Assembly: GCA_029339505.1 (NCBI GenBank)
Contig: JAQISU010000081.1
Span: 21,043,501-21,107,500 of the forward strand
Source of the DNA: Unio delphinus
Lineage: Eukaryota; Mollusca; Bivalvia; Unionida; Unionidae
Direction: 5' to 3'
DNA: 64,000 bases
Shown piece after piece: positions 39,570 to 50,050 of the stretch. The translations under genes were made by a program, and so were the position numbers. Within the stretch, counting starts at the first letter, position 1. Every line of letters starts with the position of its first letter. The notes under the pieces were generated by a model. It was not told where the DNA came from, ran no database searches, and was given only the letters and a program-made list of their open reading frames with translations.

Positions 39570-39605
<36 letters not shown>
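39570..39605. repeat. (TA)18 microsatellite, unit 6
   Basis: 36 bp preceded by the extra TG, exactly as in unit 5. Confidence 0.95.
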
Positions 39606-39609
<4 letters not shown>

Positions 39610-39715
39610 AAACTATTATAACCATACCATCTCTTCATTAATTGATACAATAGCTAATACAGACTTGTATAATTGTCTTAATTCAGTATAATTAATCCAA
39701 TCGATCCAATAAATT

Positions 39716-40477
39716 CTATTCTTCTTTCCGGATGGTTGTGATAGCGAGTCTCCTCTCCAGAAGTAGGCTGAAATGCTGTAGGTTGTAATATTCGGCTTCT
39801 CTTTGTAGTTCTCGTAAGTACCTTAGGTCGTGAGGCAAAGTATTAGTTGTATCTCCTCCTCCATTTCTGAGATAATTTAGAATGTGTCTGAATGTGAATC
39901 TGAAATGACTTGGGTTACGATCTATGAAGTAAGTATAAACGCTGTCGGTATTGTATGGTTTCAGAGGAGAGTCTGGCATGACCATGTATGCCAAAACAGA
40001 TGATGGATCCTTCTGTAAAGTTGAGACAGATGTCTCGAACTTCTGACCACCAACATTCAGTATGAATCTCTTATCCTGGGCCAGCTTCATATGTTGAACC
40101 CTGAGAACTTGGGTCGGGGTATGTATGTAAGCCACACTTGGTGCCTTGGCTGGTGTCCTAGGTTTGGGTGAATACAGACTTCCGGTATGGATACTCCCAA
40201 AGTCATCATCCACCTCAGCCAGTATGGAAATGACATCCTCCTCCTGAACTGGAGGGCTGATTGCATCAGAAGCTGGTCCTGGATGGTGTAACTTGACAGA
40301 GGATGTTTCTAGTAGATTGCATGGATTAGGTTGTAAATTTTCTCCCTCTTTCACCTTGGGCTGCTTGAGTGGTGATGCTAGCTCTTTTGTAAAGGTCTGA
40401 TGCGATTTTTTTGAGGACGGTAATCCGTTGCAAAGGGGTTGATGACTTACATCTCTTGGGAGAGGGTGATCGATCAT
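39716..40477 (-). CDS. T1/KCTD-type BTB-domain protein, unit 6
   Basis: The predicted protein is identical to the unit 2 copy. Confidence 0.8.
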   Translation of the reverse strand: MIDHPLPRDVSHQPLCNGLPSSKKSHQTFTKELASPLKQPKVKEGENLQPNPCNLLETSSVKLHHPGPASDAISPPVQEEDVISILAEVDDDFGSIHTGSLYSPKPRTPAKAPSVAYIHTPTQVLRVQHMKLAQDKRFILNVGGQKFETSVSTLQKDPSSVLAYMVMPDSPLKPYNTDSVYTYFIDRNPSHFRFTFRHILNYLRNGGGDTTNTLPHDLRYLRELQREAEYYNLQHFSLLLERRLAITTIRKEE

Positions 40478-40862
40478 CCTTTTGCCAGAGTTGACTTATA
40501 TGTGAGTGAGCTCTGTGAAGATTTTTCTCTTGCCTTCCCCCTACCTCGGCAAGCCTCCTCTTGACCGGAACTACACTGTTCTTACAGTTTTGGGCGTACG
40601 TTTCATACGCGGCCTCAACTTCAGAGCCTCTCTCCATTGTCATCCTTCTAACTAGGGTCATAGCTATATTCAGACCTCTTTTGCTGCATGAATGGCGCAC
40701 AGATGACCTAGGGAAGACATTTTTGCACGTGGAACATTGGTATCCAAAGCCACTGTGTCTTTCCAACATATGCCTCTCCACACAGTACTTGGAGGGATTC
40801 TCAAAGTCATTCTTGCAATGTGCACACTGCCACAGAGTCACCTGCAAAGAAGATGTAGGCAT
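40326..40862 (-). CDS. Zinc-finger fragment upstream of BTB frame, unit 6
   Basis: The predicted protein is identical to the unit 2 copy, out of register with the BTB frame. Confidence 0.65.
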   Translation of the reverse strand: MPTSSLQVTLWQCAHCKNDFENPSKYCVERHMLERHSGFGYQCSTCKNVFPRSSVRHSCSKRGLNIAMTLVRRMTMERGSEVEAAYETYAQNCKNSVVPVKRRLAEVGGRQEKNLHRAHSHISQLWQKDDRSPSPKRCKSSTPLQRITVLKKIASDLYKRASITTQAAQGERGRKFTT

Positions 40863-40992
40863 CGTAAGTAATCTTGTTTAGGCTATGCCTTTACTACTAA
40901 ATAAATACATTAGCATTCAGCATTTGATTGGAAAACAAAACAAAACAAAATGATACAGCTTTTGTATATTTCTGGTCATTTATCAGTATACA

Positions 40993-41292
40993 TTATGACA
41001 ATAACCAGTTTGGTTTATCTTGACCTAAGTAAGGCTTGAGTCTGTCAGAGTGAACCACTTTCGGTTTACTTCTGCGATCCTTCAGGACTCTATAGAGAAC
41101 ATCGTTCAATTTACAAGTGATCAAATATGGACCGTCCCAGTCACATTGTAACTTTTTACATTTGCTTTTAGGTTGATGAGGATAATACAGCCATACAGCG
41201 TCACCCTTATTAAAATTCCTGGCTCGGAAGTCATACTGTCGTTTCATTCGATCGGTCGATAGTTTGATATGCTCACGTGCGAACTCGTGCAT
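40993..41292 (-). CDS. pol: Integrase GPY/F module, unit 6
   Basis: Identical protein to unit 2; separated from the core by TAG at 41307-41305. Confidence 0.85.
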   Translation of the reverse strand: MHEFAREHIKLSTDRMKRQYDFRARNFNKGDAVWLYYPHQPKSKCKKLQCDWDGPYLITCKLNDVLYRVLKDRRSKPKVVHSDRLKPYLGQDKPNWLLS

Positions 41293-41304
41293 TTTATCAA
41301 TTTT

Positions 41305-42684
41305 CTAGCAAAGTTCATAAGCATAATCACTTTGAAAGTTCTCATTTTCTTTTTCGGCCTCAATACGGCCTAACACTAAATCTACTGGCAATGACACCTG
41401 ACGTCCGAACATCATTTCATAGGGAGAGACTCCTGTACTCTCATGAACAGCTGATCTGTAAGCCAGCATAAGTAGATATATATGTTCATCCCAGTCCTTT
41501 TGCTGTTCTGAAACATAGGCAGACAAAATAGTCTCAATAGTTCGATTAGTACGTTCAACCATGCCATCAGATTGAGGTCGTAATGGGGTGGACCTTGTTT
41601 TTTCAATACCTAGGATATTACAGACCTCTTTAAACACATGAGACTCAAAATTCGCCCCTTGATCGGAGTGGATTTGCATCGGGACTCCGAAGATTGATAT
41701 AACTCGTTCAATAAGCTTTCGGGCAACCGTAGCGGCTTCCTGATTTCTAATGGGGATTGCTTCTGTCCATTTTGTGAAGTAATCTGCTACCACCAAGAGA
41801 TAGCGGTTACCTTTCATAGATGTCGGTAAGGGTCCAAGTATATCTAACGCAAGTCGTTCAAACGGAGCGCCAACATTGTATTGCTGCATTGGTGCCCTTG
41901 ACTTATATAAGGGAGATTTCCTTGAAGCACATTTGTCACAGACTTTACACCAGTGTTCCACATCACTGCGTTGCCGATACCAGAAGTATCTATTACGAAC
42001 TTTAAAGAGGGTTTTCTTAACCCCAAGGTGACCACCTGTTATCGAATTGTGTAACTGTTCAAGTACAAAAGATTTTAGCGAACTAGGTAGCACTATTTGC
42101 CAGACGATATGCTTACCAGCATCTGATTCACATTTCCGACAAAAAATTTCATCATGCAAAAACAACGACTCATATCGAGCCCAATAATATTTGACCGCCA
42201 CACCTAGGTGTGAAATTTGTGCCCAAGAAGGTTTCTGCTCCTCTAACTTCCATTCCCTAACATGACAAAGCACTAAGTCCTGCCTCTGCAACTCTCTCAT
42301 CTTTTCCTTGGAAAAGAATCCCTCATTCTCGCCTTCTATCTTTTCACTTTCTGTATATATCGGGTCATATAACTTACCCGACCGAGTGCAAGATCGTACT
42401 GAATTGGTTAAATTCACATCGGTGAGTAAATGTGATCTCGAGCCATAACTACGTTCGATTTCTGCTGCTAAGGAAGTACCATGCAGTCTACCGTCAACCG
42501 ATAGATTTGTGTCTTTCTCAAGGCAATCTTCAACGCCTACACCTGCGCAACTATTTTGAGAATTGCACGGTTTCTTGCCAGCTGCGTCTCGTTGGTATAG
42601 CTCGTCCGTTGAATTACCGGTTTCGCGCCTTATATGCTCGTTCGCAAGTTCGATCGAGGCTACTTCGATCCTTTTCATTGTCAT
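41305..42684 (-). CDS. pol: Integrase, unit 6
   Basis: Identical protein to unit 2; catalytic residues intact. Confidence 0.93.
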   Translation of the reverse strand: MTMKRIEVASIELANEHIRRETGNSTDELYQRDAAGKKPCNSQNSCAGVGVEDCLEKDTNLSVDGRLHGTSLAAEIERSYGSRSHLLTDVNLTNSVRSCTRSGKLYDPIYTESEKIEGENEGFFSKEKMRELQRQDLVLCHVREWKLEEQKPSWAQISHLGVAVKYYWARYESLFLHDEIFCRKCESDAGKHIVWQIVLPSSLKSFVLEQLHNSITGGHLGVKKTLFKVRNRYFWYRQRSDVEHWCKVCDKCASRKSPLYKSRAPMQQYNVGAPFERLALDILGPLPTSMKGNRYLLVVADYFTKWTEAIPIRNQEAATVARKLIERVISIFGVPMQIHSDQGANFESHVFKEVCNILGIEKTRSTPLRPQSDGMVERTNRTIETILSAYVSEQQKDWDEHIYLLMLAYRSAVHESTGVSPYEMMFGRQVSLPVDLVLGRIEAEKENENFQSDYAYELC

Positions 42685-43394
42685 GGGTCTAGCATCTGCC
42701 AGATCCAGAAACCTCTCTTATGCCCTTGTACAGAAATTACAACCGTTCTCGAAGTACTGTCTTCGAGACTGTCGGCATTACCGTGAACACGTCCCGGGCG
42801 ATGTTCAACGGTAAAATCATACGAAGATAAAACTTCAATCCATCGGGCTACTTGCCCTTCAGGATTTTTAAAATTGAGGAGCCATTTTAAAGCACTATGG
42901 TCACTGCGGACCTTAAAAAAACGTCCATACAAGTAGTGATGGAAATGTTTGACGGAACATACTATTGCTAGTAATTCTCGTCTAGTTACACAATACCTTC
43001 TCTCTGCTCGACTGAAAGCTTTACTGAAGTAACTAATCACGCTTTCGACTCCATTTTGTTCTTGGGACAAAACAGCGCCCATACCTTCATTGCTAGCGTC
43101 AGTGTCTAGAATAAATAAACCTTCCTGTTTCGGGTAAGAAAGGATGGGAGCGCTTGTCAAACATTGTTTTAGGGTCTCAAATGCGATTTGGCACTTTTCT
43201 GACCAGTCAAAAGTTTGACCAGACTCGGTTAGTTTGTGCAACGGCCGGGCAATATCAGCAAAATGATACACAAAACGTCTATAGTAGGAACAGAGTCCCA
43301 AAAATGCTCTAACATCTTTTAGGGTTTTGGGTATGGGCCAGTCTTCCACTGCCGATATTTTTGCGGGATCTGTATGAACTCCGTTTTCATTCAC
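42681..43394 (-). CDS. pol: RT connection and RNase H, unit 6
   Basis: Identical protein to unit 2 with the shared lesions. Confidence 0.9.
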   Translation of the reverse strand: MNENGVHTDPAKISAVEDWPIPKTLKDVRAFLGLCSYYRRFVYHFADIARPLHKLTESGQTFDWSEKCQIAFETLKQCLTSAPILSYPKQEGLFILDTDASNEGMGAVLSQEQNGVESVISYFSKAFSRAERRYCVTRRELLAIVCSVKHFHHYLYGRFFKVRSDHSALKWLLNFKNPEGQVARWIEVLSSYDFTVEHRPGRVHGNADSLEDSTSRTVVISVQGHKRGFWIWQMLDP

Positions 43395-43433
43395 TATATG
43401 TCCAAGGAATGATACCTCTTTTTGAAAATGTTT

Positions 43434-44159
43434 TCATTTTTGAGGACTGAGTTTTAAGTTTGCGTCGCAAATCCTTCGAAATACCTCGCGCAGATTATCC
43501 AATTGCCCCTCGAAATTGAAATTCTTTGAAAAGACAATAATATCATCGAGGTATACGAGGCATATTTTCCACGATAACCCTGACAAAGCCTTTTCCATCA
43601 ATCTGACAAAAGTCGCGGGCGCGTTGGTCAGCCCGAAGGCCATGACAGTAAACTGCCATAAACCTCCACCAGGGATGGAGAATGCAGTCTTTGGGCGGTC
43701 TTCATTTGCCACACCAACCTGCCAATACCCACTTTTTAAATCAAGAGTGGAAAACCACTTTGAGCCTGAAAGTGCATCCAACGTATCATCTATACGGGGA
43801 AGCGGGTGTGAATCTTTAATTGTAATGTCATTTAACTGCCTGTAGTCAACACAGAAGCGAAGGGACTGGTCCTTTTTCTTGACAAGTACGACCGGGGCCG
43901 ACCACGGGCTAGAGGAAGGTTCGATGATCCCTTGCTCAGCCATTTTTTTAATCTCTTGTTCAGCGTCCTTGACTTTCGCCAACTGTATACGCCTCGGTCG
44001 TAGGCGTATCGGTAGGTTATTATCGGTGTTAAAAGAATGTTCTACTAAATTTGTTCGGCCCATGTCATCTGGTGACTTGGAGAATATACTTTGATATTCA
44101 ATATGCAGATACTTCAATGCAGCCTTCTCCACGCCATTTAGATTCGTGCTACTCGTCAT
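43434..44159 (-). pseudogene. pol: Reverse transcriptase part, separated by frameshift, unit 6
   Basis: These 241 codons hold the whole RT palm including YLDD, but a private 2-bp deletion near 44153 removes them from the protease frame. The nominal start at 44159 is an artefact of the new frame. They end at the TGA shared by all units. Confidence 0.9.
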
Positions 44160-44940
44160 AGAGATTTATCAAATGCTCAGGGAGTTCTGAAGGCGTGGAT
44201 TTACTGCCTTCCATAGCTGTAACGACATTAACGTTCTCTGGTGATTCTACCATATATTCTTCTATGCATTCTAAAGTAGCGGCAACTGTATTTTTGTAGA
44301 TAATACGCGGTTCGTCGCTTAAATTCACTACGCGCAAAGGCACATATCCACGAGAAGGGTTCACCAGGGCCTTAGCGACAAGGAGACCACATTTCTCTGC
44401 GAAATTTGAAATCGGTGATACGAGACCCACATTTTTATTAGATATGATTCCAATCGGTTTCCCAGGTACCAACACTTCGCTGTCTGGTGGGACTATAACC
44501 TTCTCAGTGACCGCTATCCTGCAGCTAGTGTACTGAGCATCCTTGCTGTATCTAAAACATGGAATTTTATTACCCTTTACTAGGATAATTTGTTTACGCA
44601 GTAAAACATCACAGCGATTAGATGTTAAGAAGTCAATTCCTAAAATTCCTTCTGATTTAATATCAGCTATTAGTGCCTTATGCCTAAATGTATGTTCTCC
44701 AATATGGATATATACGATAGCCGCACCAAAAAAAGGAGAGGTTTCACCCGTGGCTGTTACTAGACTTATATTTACAGGTGAGATATCGGGGCGAGATGTT
44801 TTTTCAAGCTTGTCAACAAAGTCTTTGCTTAAAATTGTAACATTCGCTCCGGTATCCACCAATAAAGTTATTGGCGCGTTTTGCACTTTTGCGCTCACAA
44901 ATAGACCTTCCTCATTTACAAATGAATTACCAATTGTCAA
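44149..44940 (-). pseudogene. pol: Protease part, separated by frameshift, unit 6
   Basis: These 263 codons carry the protease with its DTG and the linker. They stop just after the private deletion (CTACTCGTC where other units have CTACTCTCGTC). Frameshift signal from gag at 45006-44965. Confidence 0.9.
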
Positions 44941-44993
44941 AGTATTGGGCCACCCATTAGGATCCGTCGACCTCAGGCCCTCGAGCTCGACGT

Positions 44994-46337
44994 TTAAAAG
45001 TTTCCCTGAGATTTTGTGATGTTACTCCCCTCGGGAACCTTATTCTCTTTGTGAAAATGTTGTGGGCCGTTTTGATTCCGCCATTTCCAATTGCCGTTTT
45101 CCCGATAATCGCCTCGGTTTTGATTCGGACGCTTCGAGTTATTTTTATCGTGGTTAAACTGATTGTACTGTTTGTTTGAATTTGACAGATTTCTTACTTC
45201 TTTTACTAAATTTCCTATTTCTTGTTTGAAACAGTCAAATTCTTTATGTAGCATACTGCAGATGCTATCATCCTCCCTTTGCCCTTTTGTGTCAGATAAG
45301 CTTTTTGCATCAGAGATATTACTTTTATTTACAAGTCGGACAGAGCGTCCGCGCTGTCGGTCCGCTAATCTATGAGTCTCTAATCTAACGGCCAATGTTT
45401 CAGCTTCGTTTATGTCCTTTGGTCGCGCTTCTCGCAACCTCAGTCTTGTGTTTGACTCGGATATGGCATCAATAAAATGATCGAGTGACAGAATATCAGT
45501 AATAGCTGAACTAGCTCCTGGATAAGACTGTCGCGTCAATTTTTTTATTGACTGAGCTAATTCTGGCAAAGATTCGTCTTTACCCCGAACTCGGGTTTGC
45601 AGTTGTGCTCGGTACATTTCTGCCTTATTAACCGACCCATATCGAGTATTCAACGCGTGTACGAGTGTGTCGTAGTCACGTCGCTGAAATTCGCTAAGTT
45701 CATTCAACAATGCTCGTGCGTTGCCCTTCAGGCTACTTGCCAGGTAAAGTGACATGGCTGTATAATCCCATTTATTTATCTCCGCCAAAATTTGGAATTG
45801 TGCTAGGTATTCATCCAAATCCTCGCTTCCATCGTACTGCTGAGGTTTCATTTGTAAATTTTGTTTATTAGCCCTGGTTGACCTCTCAGACCGTGAATAA
45901 TGAAAATCTTGATTTTTATTCATATTTATACCAGACGCATGATCAACTGGAATATTTATGTTTTCACAACGTACTGAAGAGTGCCCTAGTGTACTTGATG
46001 CAGAATGACTTTCCCGTGCATTCAACTTTGATTCCGATTTTGAAATTTGAAGGCCGAAATCTTGTCTCAGCTGATTTATCTGTTCAGTTAACTGATTTTT
46101 GACTTCACTTAAAGTTTTAGAAGTTTTTTGTTGTATTTCCATAACACTTTTACATATTTCATCTTTCATCAAGATCAATTCATTATTTAGTACTTCTGCA
46201 CTGAGACCAGTAACTGCCAATGACAAACTTTCGTTTTCTTCGTCGACAAACGAGTAATCATTGCTATTTCTTTCGTCGACCTCATCTGATGATGGGAGCG
46301 AGTTTGGATTAATTATAACTTCACCTGAATCATCCAT
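44994..46337 (-). CDS. gag: Gag, unit 6
   Basis: Intact 447 codons with one private substitution, Leu428 to Phe (plus 45054 T to A), in the basic tail. Primer-binding site at 46472-46452. Confidence 0.92.
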   Translation of the reverse strand: MDDSGEVIINPNSLPSSDEVDERNSNDYSFVDEENESLSLAVTGLSAEVLNNELILMKDEICKSVMEIQQKTSKTLSEVKNQLTEQINQLRQDFGLQISKSESKLNARESHSASSTLGHSSVRCENINIPVDHASGINMNKNQDFHYSRSERSTRANKQNLQMKPQQYDGSEDLDEYLAQFQILAEINKWDYTAMSLYLASSLKGNARALLNELSEFQRRDYDTLVHALNTRYGSVNKAEMYRAQLQTRVRGKDESLPELAQSIKKLTRQSYPGASSAITDILSLDHFIDAISESNTRLRLREARPKDINEAETLAVRLETHRLADRQRGRSVRLVNKSNISDAKSLSDTKGQREDDSICSMLHKEFDCFKQEIGNLVKEVRNLSNSNKQYNQFNHDKNNSKRPNQNRGDYRENGNWKWRNQNGPQHFHKENKVPEGSNITKSQGNF

Positions 46338-46474
46338 CTTGGTGAAATATGTATAATTAAAATAAGGATAAAATACTGTCTGGTTGCTTTATAGCAATTA
46401 GTACAAATATCAAATTAAAATTCTTTCTAATCACTAGAATACAGGATGTATAATCCCACTTCGCTGCCACCAAT

Positions 46475-47844
46475 TGTAACGCCGTTTCCGGCTACAATAT
46501 TTGTGGGTTCTCCTGTCTAGCTTTTGATTAGAAAGAATACTACAAGACCGTATAGAATCAACATCAAAAGTATTTATTTGTAAATTACCTCAAGTACAAC
46601 AGCAGGTGAACATGCAATTATTGAATGTCAATACTGTTACACATACATAAACATTTAATATTTAATACGAGACTTATGTAAACCAGAGAATCACGGGGGA
46701 CAAAGGTGATCGACTCCCGTGGGGGAAGGTGCAATGGAGCTTCAAATATAATTGCACCTTCTCCACCTCTTTAAGAATATATTTATAATGGTTTATATTA
46801 CATAGAATTAACGTTATGGACGTACAAGATGGAGTTGCTTAAGTGGGACGGTGAATAAGGTGAAGTATTAACCTTCAGGTGTTGAAGGTGAAGAGTTTTG
46901 TAAGGTGAAGGTGCAACGTGAGTCACCTTCTAATGAAGGTGGAGAGTTTTGTAAGGTGAAGGTGCAACGTGAGTCACCTTCTAATGAAGGTGGAGAGTGA
47001 CGGTTTAGTAGCGTTAATAATTTATATATCAGTTTCTGAGGGAACAATTTGTATGTTTCCAAGGATTATATTTATCGTAATTATCTGTCACCTTCACTTT
47101 ACATAGATTAATTGCGGTGATAATTCACCGAAGGTGAAATCATATCAACCAATACGGTAGCAGACGTCACCTCATGAATAATAAATAACATCTGGAATTA
47201 CCCGTAATGTCAAGCAAGCATATCAATTTTCATTTGAACTAACCATTGCAACCTGACTATGTTTATCCAACATAGCTTGAGACATTATAATATAGTTGAA
47301 TGGGTACAAGTCACCCGATGCTTGCTTCCGTCTGCTCTGAACGCTGGACAAGATAACAGTGAAGCCCCCTATTACATGTACGTGGTGCTATTTATAGGAA
47401 AAGGTCATGTGACCAATAGCCAATCAGATTCCATAGTGCTCGCTGACCAAAAGAGTGCAAATGGCGGATTAGTATGTATTTTGACGGCGAGTACACAGAC
47501 AAACATTGGAGTTATAGAATAATTTGACCATGTCCTGGTGGAATTATACATTTATACGAGGTAATTTCCATTGTGCTGCTATGACTAAGATGTAAAATAT
47601 GCACAAACTATTCATACAAGGTTACAATACATACCAAATCTGTCTATCACCTCGTGTCAAAACATCGTGAATCAGCGTGTTCCAATACACAATGCAGGTA
47701 ACAAAAGTCACTTGCCAAACGCTGAAAGACGTGTCCTAAATAAGTAAGCTATACATATTACCATACATAAAGCACATATCTCATCTAGGAAATGATGCAT
47801 AGTAATTACATTATAAATTCGTAATGAAGGTAATGTTCATTACA
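46475..47844 (-). repeat. LTR6 (1370 bp), shared by units 6 and 7
   Basis: No difference from LTR1 was noticed. Promoter at 47424-47388, AATAAA at 46578-46573, 51-bp repeats at 46893-46994. Confidence 0.93.
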
Positions 47845-47857
47845 CTGCCCCCTTCCT
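47845..47857 (-). promoter_or_regulatory. Polypurine tract, unit 7
   Basis: AGGAAGGGGGCAG directly before LTR6 in the sense direction. Confidence 0.8.
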
Positions 47858-48282
47858 AAGGCATTTGGTCCCCAAAGCTTACAAGAATAGCATAATGTTA
47901 AGAACACATTATTTCGGCACATACACCGAGATATATTTAAGATTTAAAGATGAATTAACATTTAGCATCAAAGCAAAAACAGTTTTTAAAGACTGTTTTG
48001 GTTATATTTGAAATATAATTAGCTTTTGAGTACTCATATAAGCACAAATTACAAAAATTGCAACAACGACTTTTGACAGGCATTACTACCGAAAGTCAAG
48101 AACACTTAATGAAAAATAAAAAATAGTTAAATGTACACTTCAATACTATGTGAGAAGACAAAAAAAATACATCATACTTTTGTATGACATAGTGGATACA
48201 ATGATGAATATTTACATGCAAAGGCAATGTGTCACGAACTTAAAAAAAATTGATTTACTTAAGCAAAGATCAATACAGTCAG

Positions 48283-48287
<5 letters not shown>

Positions 48288-48351
<64 letters not shown>
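48288..48351. repeat. (TA)32 microsatellite, unit 7
   Basis: 64 bp, uninterrupted. Confidence 0.95.
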
Positions 48352-48355
<4 letters not shown>

Positions 48356-48461
48356 AAACTATTATAACCATACCATCTCTTCATTAATTGATACAATAGC
48401 TAATACAGACTTGTATAATTGTCTTAATTCAGTATAATTAATCCAATCGATCCAATAAATT

Positions 48462-49223
48462 CTATTCTTCTTTCCGGATGGTTGTGATAGCGAGTCTCCT
48501 CTCCAGAAGTAGGCTGAAATGCTGTAGGTTGTAATATTCGGCTTCTCTTTGTAGTTCTCGTAAGTACCTTAGGTCGTGAGGCAAAGTATTAGTTGTATCT
48601 CCTCCTCCATTTCTGAGATAATTTAGAATGTGTCTGAATGTGAATCTGAAATGACTTGGGTTACGATCTATGAAGTAAGTATAAACGCTGTCGGTATTGT
48701 ATGGTTTCAGAGGAGAGTCTGGCATGACCATGTATGCCAAAACAGATGATGGATCCTTCTGTAAAGTTGAGACAGATGTCTCGAACTTCTGACCACCAAC
48801 ATTCAGTATGAATCTCTTATCCTGGGCCAGCTTCATATGTTGAACCCTGAGAACTTGGGTCGGGGTATGTATGTAAGCCACACTTGGTGCCTTGGCTGGT
48901 GTCCTAGGTTTGGGTGAATACAGACTTCCGGTATGGATACTCCCAAAGTCATCATCCACCTCAGCCAGTATGGAAATGACATCCTCCTCCTGAACTGGAG
49001 GGCTGATTGCATCAGAAGCTGGTCCTGGATGGTGTAACTTGACAGAGGATGTTTCTAGTAGATTGCATGGATTAGGTTGTAAATTTTCTCCCTCTTTCAC
49101 CTTGGGCTGCTTGAGTGGTGATGCTAGCTCTTTTGTAAAGGTCTGATGCGATTTTTTTGAGGACGGTAATCCGTTGCAAAGGGGTTGATGACTTACATCT
49201 CTTGGGAGAGGGTGATCGATCAT
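48462..49223 (-). CDS. T1/KCTD-type BTB-domain protein, unit 7
   Basis: The predicted protein is identical to the unit 2 copy. Confidence 0.8.
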   Translation of the reverse strand: MIDHPLPRDVSHQPLCNGLPSSKKSHQTFTKELASPLKQPKVKEGENLQPNPCNLLETSSVKLHHPGPASDAISPPVQEEDVISILAEVDDDFGSIHTGSLYSPKPRTPAKAPSVAYIHTPTQVLRVQHMKLAQDKRFILNVGGQKFETSVSTLQKDPSSVLAYMVMPDSPLKPYNTDSVYTYFIDRNPSHFRFTFRHILNYLRNGGGDTTNTLPHDLRYLRELQREAEYYNLQHFSLLLERRLAITTIRKEE

Positions 49224-49608
49224 CCTTTTGCCAGAGTTGACTTATATGTGAGTGAGCTCTGTGAAGATTTTTCTCTTGCCTTCCCCCTACCTCGGCAAGC
49301 CTCCTCTTGACCGGAACTACACTGTTCTTACAGTTTTGGGCGTACGTTTCATACGCGGCCTCAACTTCAGAGCCTCTCTCCATTGTCATCCTTCTAACTA
49401 GGGTCATAGCTATATTCAGACCTCTTTTGCTGCATGAATGGCGCACAGATGACCTAGGGAAGACATTTTTGCACGTGGAACATTGGTATCCAAAGCCACT
49501 GTGTCTTTCCAACATATGCCTCTCCACACAGTACTTGGAGGGATTCTCAAAGTCATTCTTGCAATGTGCACACTGCCACAGAGTCACCTGCAAAGAAGAT
49601 GTAGGCAT
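49072..49608 (-). CDS. Zinc-finger fragment upstream of BTB frame, unit 7
   Basis: The predicted protein is identical to the unit 2 copy, out of register with the BTB frame. Confidence 0.65.
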   Translation of the reverse strand: MPTSSLQVTLWQCAHCKNDFENPSKYCVERHMLERHSGFGYQCSTCKNVFPRSSVRHSCSKRGLNIAMTLVRRMTMERGSEVEAAYETYAQNCKNSVVPVKRRLAEVGGRQEKNLHRAHSHISQLWQKDDRSPSPKRCKSSTPLQRITVLKKIASDLYKRASITTQAAQGERGRKFTT

Positions 49609-49738
49609 CGTAAGTAATCTTGTTTAGGCTATGCCTTTACTACTAAATAAATACATTAGCATTCAGCATTTGATTGGAAAACAAAACAAAACAAAATGAT
49701 ACAGCTTTTGTATATTTCTGGTCATTTATCAGTATACA

Positions 49739-50038
49739 TTATGACAATAACCAGTTTGGTTTATCTTGACCTAAGTAAGGCTTGAGTCTGTCAGAGTGAA
49801 CCACTTTCGGTTTACTTCTGCGATCCTTCAGGACTCTATAGAGAACATCGTTCAATTTACAAGTGATCAAATATGGACCGTCCCAGTCACATTGTAACTT
49901 TTTACATTTGCTTTTAGGTTGATGAGGATAATACAGCCATACAGCGTCACCCTTATTAAAATTCCTGGCTCGGAAGTCATACTGTCGTTTCATTCGATCG
50001 GTCGATAGTTTGATATGCTCACGTGCGAACTCGTGCAT
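49739..50038 (-). CDS. pol: Integrase GPY/F module, unit 7
   Basis: Identical protein to unit 2; separated from the core by TAG at 50053-50051. Confidence 0.85.
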   Translation of the reverse strand: MHEFAREHIKLSTDRMKRQYDFRARNFNKGDAVWLYYPHQPKSKCKKLQCDWDGPYLITCKLNDVLYRVLKDRRSKPKVVHSDRLKPYLGQDKPNWLLS

Positions 50039-50050
50039 TTTATCAATTTT

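Larger units (their letters stand above)
37755..47844 (-). mobile_element. Retrotransposon unit 6, complete (LTR5 and LTR6, internal 39125-46474)
   Basis: This is the shortest unit. It shares the 36-bp (TA)n allele with unit 5, and has a private 2-bp deletion in the protease-RT linker and a private Gag substitution. Positions 39138-39569 carry no gene. Confidence 0.95.
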
